Positions 61,135 through 64,000 of a DNA stretch of 64,000 nucleotides are shown piece by piece. The DNA comes from Rhizobium grahamii (lineage in GTDB: Bacteria; Pseudomonadota; Alphaproteobacteria; Rhizobiales; Rhizobiaceae). The translations under genes and the position numbers were made by a program. The notes below the pieces were generated by a model. It was not told the origin of the DNA and did no database searches. It worked only from the letters and a program-made list of their open reading frames with translations. Each line of letters begins with the position of its first letter. Position 1 is the first letter of the stretch. The stretch spans positions 1,500,001-1,564,000 of the forward strand of contig NZ_CP043499.1 in the NCBI RefSeq assembly GCF_009498215.1, in the 5' to 3' direction.

Positions 61135-62640
61135 TCAGGTCCGCGATGCGCTCTGCACAGTCGGCGTGGAGAAAAACTTTCGGATGGAGCCCAGCCATCC
61201 TCGTCGCACGGACCCCGATGGGTCCGGCGGCGTCCACTCCGGCAACACGACCAGCGTTTGCCCGCCAAGCGCCTCAGCAAGATCGAACGTGCCGCGTATT
61301 GTCGGCGTCAGAAGGTCGGCAAGAAGGACCGTGCCCATTCCTGCAGCAAGCGACAGTACCAGGACAACAATCATGAACTTCATCCGCGACTGCGTCGGAT
61401 AGAGAGGAACATCCGGCGTCTCGATGACTTCGATCTGCATCGCGGATTCACCGCTTTCCAGGCGTTCCCCGGTCCGGGCCGTTTCAAGCTTGCTCTTCAT
61501 GTCATCGAGGCTGCGCTGCAGGCCGGTACGCTCCGTGTCGATCGCATTCATCTGCGCTTCGATATCGGGCGCACGGCTGATATCCATCTTGATGGCGGAG
61601 ATCTTCGCCCGCACCTGATCTCGCTGCTGCAGCAACGCCGCCTGCCGCGCCTTGGCGATCGGAACACGTTGCGACACCAGTGCCAACTCCGGTGGCAGGT
61701 CGACCGGATCGGCATTGGCAGTTTCCGCGCCGGCTTCCGGTGGCGCCGCGGCTTGGCTCTTCAACAGGTCAATCTTCTGCTTCAATGCGCGGATCTGCGG
61801 GTGGGACTCAGAGTAGATCAGGAGCTTCTCGTTGATCTGGGTCTGCAATTGCGCCAACTGTGCCCGCCGACGCGTCGTATCGGCGGAATTTTCAATTCCG
61901 AGGCGCAACTGCGCTTGCAACAGGCTCACCTCCTCATTCTGCGAGGTAATCGCCGTCTCCAAGCCCGACAGATCGCGTTCTCTTTCCTGCAGTTCGATCA
62001 GAAGCTGAGGAACGCGGTTCGGCATCACGTCCTTGTTTTCCTCGACAAACTTGTCGCGATAGGCTTCCTTCTGCTTCAGCTTCGTTTCCAGATCTTCTGT
62101 TTCTCGCGTCAGGAATTGAGCCGTCTCCGTTGCGCGCGAGACGCGAATTCGCTTCGTCTCGTTCATCAACATATCGATCAGGTCGTTCGTTACCGCTGCA
62201 GCAACCTTCGGATCGCCATACTTGAAGCCAACATGGACGACGGAGCTGGCCGATGTCGGATCGGCGCCTTCCGGCGTCTCGCTCGTGATTGTGACGGCCA
62301 AACGAATAAGATCAGCGAACTTGCTTTTGGAAAGCGTCTGCGCCAGCGCAGGGAACAGATTCTGACGTTGGGCGAGATCAAGGAGACTGTCTCGAGCTAG
62401 TACGCGTTGCTCGATCAGCTGGAGACGCTCGTTCGTCACCGTAGCCGGCACCAGCGTGGAAGGTATCTGCTGCCCTTCAACGATCAGGACTGCCTGGGAA
62501 TAGTAACTGCGCGGCAGTTGCAAGACGACCGCCATACCACACAGGAGAATTATCAAGAAAGGGATCAGGAAATAGGTCTTCTTCGCCAACAACAGGTCGA
62601 AGTAGTATTGGGCGTTTCGGATCAGGAAATCTTTGTTCAT
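61135..62640 (-). CDS. Wzz/GumC-type polysaccharide chain-length determinant
   Basis: A 501-residue inner-membrane co-polymerase. The N-terminal helix (YFLIPFLIILLCGMAVVLQL), a long periplasmic coiled-coil with GNVR-like segments, and the C-terminal proline-rich helix entry (TPDVPLYPTQSRMKFMIVVL) are the PCP-2 pattern. No kinase domain is attached; the kinase-like partner is the next gene. It controls polymer length and spans towards the outer-membrane exporter. It lies 58 bases after the export gene. Confidence 0.93.
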   Translation of the reverse strand: MNKDFLIRNAQYYFDLLLAKKTYFLIPFLIILLCGMAVVLQLPRSYYSQAVLIVEGQQIPSTLVPATVTNERLQLIEQRVLARDSLLDLAQRQNLFPALAQTLSKSKFADLIRLAVTITSETPEGADPTSASSVVHVGFKYGDPKVAAAVTNDLIDMLMNETKRIRVSRATETAQFLTRETEDLETKLKQKEAYRDKFVEENKDVMPNRVPQLLIELQERERDLSGLETAITSQNEEVSLLQAQLRLGIENSADTTRRRAQLAQLQTQINEKLLIYSESHPQIRALKQKIDLLKSQAAAPPEAGAETANADPVDLPPELALVSQRVPIAKARQAALLQQRDQVRAKISAIKMDISRAPDIEAQMNAIDTERTGLQRSLDDMKSKLETARTGERLESGESAMQIEVIETPDVPLYPTQSRMKFMIVVLVLSLAAGMGTVLLADLLTPTIRGTFDLAEALGGQTLVVLPEWTPPDPSGSVRRGWLGSIRKFFSTPTVQSASRT

Positions 62641-62698
62641 CGCGTCACTCGTCGGCCTGGCGCCTGCTCGGATTCTGGCGGGATGCTGTTGCGAATTG

Positions 62699-63961
62699 TC
62701 ATTGAACTGCAGCCCCCTCGGCGGCGGCAGCCTTGCTTTCGAGCCGCGGCGGCACAGGGGCAGTTGGCAAGATCCCGCTCGTCAGGCTATCGAGGGTGCC
62801 ATAAAGAACGCGCACGAGATCGCCTGGCAGAAGCGGTGTCATCTCATCGGCATCGAACTCCTGTGGTGAGCCTCCGACCGCCCGTACAATGCGATAGCGA
62901 ACCGTCCGGACGTTACTTCCAGGATTGTCACTTGCACTGCGTTCATAAACATCGAGCACTTTTCGAGCATCGGTGAGACTGTTCTTTGCCTCCTCCTCCT
63001 GACGCTCGACATCAACGATTTCCGACAATGTTCTTTCTCTCTGCTGGCGCAGGGCCGTGTCGATTTGCGTCAGCTCCTGCTGAACCGCGCGCTGAGCGGT
63101 GGTGAAGTCCGCGACGAGCCGGCCTTTGGCAATTTCGAGATCGGCGATTTCGTTCTCACGATCAAATTTCTGGGTGGCTTGCAGAGCACCCCTCTCGACC
63201 AATGCAACGACAGAGTCGCGGCGTTGCTTTGCGACTTCGATCCGGCGATCAAGCGTTTCCGACTGCTCGTTGATGGCCGCGATATTTCGCGCGCCGAGCG
63301 TCTCTGTATCCTTGCGGGCCTTTGCCTGGGCCTCTATCCCCTGGCGATAGGCGTCGAGGAGCGTCTGCTCCTGCTCTACGATCGCCCTGCTTTCGGCATC
63401 CTGACTGTCCACTTCGAGAATGGTCTTGTCTTCCAGCTCCGCCTGCAGACGGCCATGGCGGGCCGTCAATTGCTTCAAGCGCGTTTCAGTCTCGGCAATT
63501 GTCCGCCGCACAACGATGGTGCGGTCTTCATCGCTGGGCAGCAGCGGGCTGCGACGCAGCCCTCCCGCAACGCTGACACCATGCAGAACGGTCATACCCT
63601 TGCGAAAGGGATAGGATCCCGGCGTCGTGACTTCGCCGCCAAGAAATATGCTCGGCTGATGCAAAGGGTCGGGACGCAGCATGATCGTCAGGTTCGGGTT
63701 CTCCTTGAAGAATGGCCGAAGCTTCTCGTTGAAGGCTGCCTCGACCTCCGTGACTGTCATGCCGGCGGCCTTCAGATGTCCGGCCAGAGGGAAAGACACC
63801 CAGCCATCGGGCTCGACAACCACATTGCGACGAAGGTCTTCCTCCTGCGCAACCCAAACCTCGAGAGTATCGCCGGGCTGGAGAAGATATTTTTCCTGCC
63901 CTTGGGCCGTACCCAACAGCGCCAAGTAAAGCAGACCCGCACAGGCATATTTCATACGCAT
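62699..63961 (-). CDS. Polysaccharide export protein, ExoF/Wza-like
   Basis: A 420-residue exported protein matching the length of rhizobial ExoF. The signal peptide (YACAGLLYLALLGTAQG) is followed by the Poly_export motif LQPGDTLEVWVAQEEDLRRNV, an SLBB domain with FLGGEVTTPGSYPFRKGMTV, a long coiled-coil (about residues 160-345), and a C-terminal second SLBB-like part (LLPGDLVRVLYGTL). It has no lipobox. The start at 63961 has GAGG six bases upstream. It is the first visible gene of the export operon; its promoter lies in the last 39 bases or beyond the window. It may serve the rhamnose-type glycan and possibly the polyuronate. Confidence 0.92.
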   Translation of the reverse strand: MRMKYACAGLLYLALLGTAQGQEKYLLQPGDTLEVWVAQEEDLRRNVVVEPDGWVSFPLAGHLKAAGMTVTEVEAAFNEKLRPFFKENPNLTIMLRPDPLHQPSIFLGGEVTTPGSYPFRKGMTVLHGVSVAGGLRRSPLLPSDEDRTIVVRRTIAETETRLKQLTARHGRLQAELEDKTILEVDSQDAESRAIVEQEQTLLDAYRQGIEAQAKARKDTETLGARNIAAINEQSETLDRRIEVAKQRRDSVVALVERGALQATQKFDRENEIADLEIAKGRLVADFTTAQRAVQQELTQIDTALRQQRERTLSEIVDVERQEEEAKNSLTDARKVLDVYERSASDNPGSNVRTVRYRIVRAVGGSPQEFDADEMTPLLPGDLVRVLYGTLDSLTSGILPTAPVPPRLESKAAAAEGAAVQ

Positions 63962-64000
63962 ACTTTGCCTCAACAGGAGTATTATTTCCCAAATCTTGGC

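Noticed and set aside
1..64000. CRISPR arrays, tRNA or rRNA genes, insertion sequences
   Set aside because: No regularly spaced repeats, cloverleaf-like segments or transposase genes were recognised in either strand.

Overview
The window comes from a GC-rich alphaproteobacterium, most likely a Rhizobiaceae member (Sinorhizobium/Ensifer/Rhizobium group). I base this on the gene families: an ExoF-like export protein, a LacI-controlled MalFGK-type sugar operon with Gfo/Idh/MocA and sugar-epimerase partners, a MOFRL-type glycerate kinase and a cyoABCD quinol oxidase followed by SURF1. The replicon and species cannot be fixed from sequence alone. No rRNA, tRNA, CRISPR array or insertion sequence was found.

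Layout. (1) 1-8.9 kb, plus strand: the end of a dipeptide/oligopeptide ABC permease pair, three overlapping glycosyltransferases (MurG-like, GT4, MurG-like), a 904-residue ABC-exporter-like protein whose nucleotide-binding motifs are all destroyed, and a stand-alone cyclic-nucleotide-binding protein, closed by a strong terminator. (2) 8.9-17.1 kb: an MFS transporter (minus), cyoABCD plus SURF1 (plus), and an FAD/NAD(P)-binding protein (minus). (3) 17.5-22.4 kb, plus: a heterodimeric ABC exporter pair, the first gene carrying a 1-base frameshift, and an aldo/keto reductase. (4) 22.4-32.9 kb, minus: lacI, glycerate kinase, then a sugar operon (Idh/MocA oxidoreductase, epimerase with a 1-base frameshift near its end, binding protein, two permeases, ATPase) and a secreted glycosidase-like protein. 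The operon promoter carries two LacI-type palindromes. (5) 33.1-37.9 kb, minus: a polyprenyl-phosphate sugar-phosphate transferase and the dTDP-rhamnose genes rfbBDAC.

(6) 38.2-55.3 kb, minus: an alginate-type polyuronate locus. It encodes AlgD (GDP-mannose dehydrogenase), Alg8 (polymerase), Alg44 (PilZ, c-di-GMP receptor), an AlgG C5-epimerase fused to a long helical-repeat region, an AlgL-type lyase, three secreted Sel1-repeat proteins (two near 1000 residues), an unknown 78-residue protein and a small secreted protein. Catalytic residues of AlgD, AlgG and AlgL are conserved with family spacing, but AlgE, AlgX, AlgI/J/F and AlgA are absent from the window. (7) 55.8-64 kb: three glycosyltransferases, an XrtA-locus-type AAA ATPase, a BY-kinase-like protein without the P-loop lysine, a Wzz-type chain-length protein and an ExoF-like outer-membrane export protein, all minus except one GT4.

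Regions 5 and 7 look like Wzx/Wzy-style repeat-unit polysaccharide machinery, and region 6 is a synthase-dependent alginate-like system placed between them. How the polyuronate crosses the outer membrane without AlgE, and whether the two systems share the ExoF-like exporter, is the main open question. Two separate genes each look intact except for one missing base in what should be a CCC run, which could be real mutations or sequencing errors.
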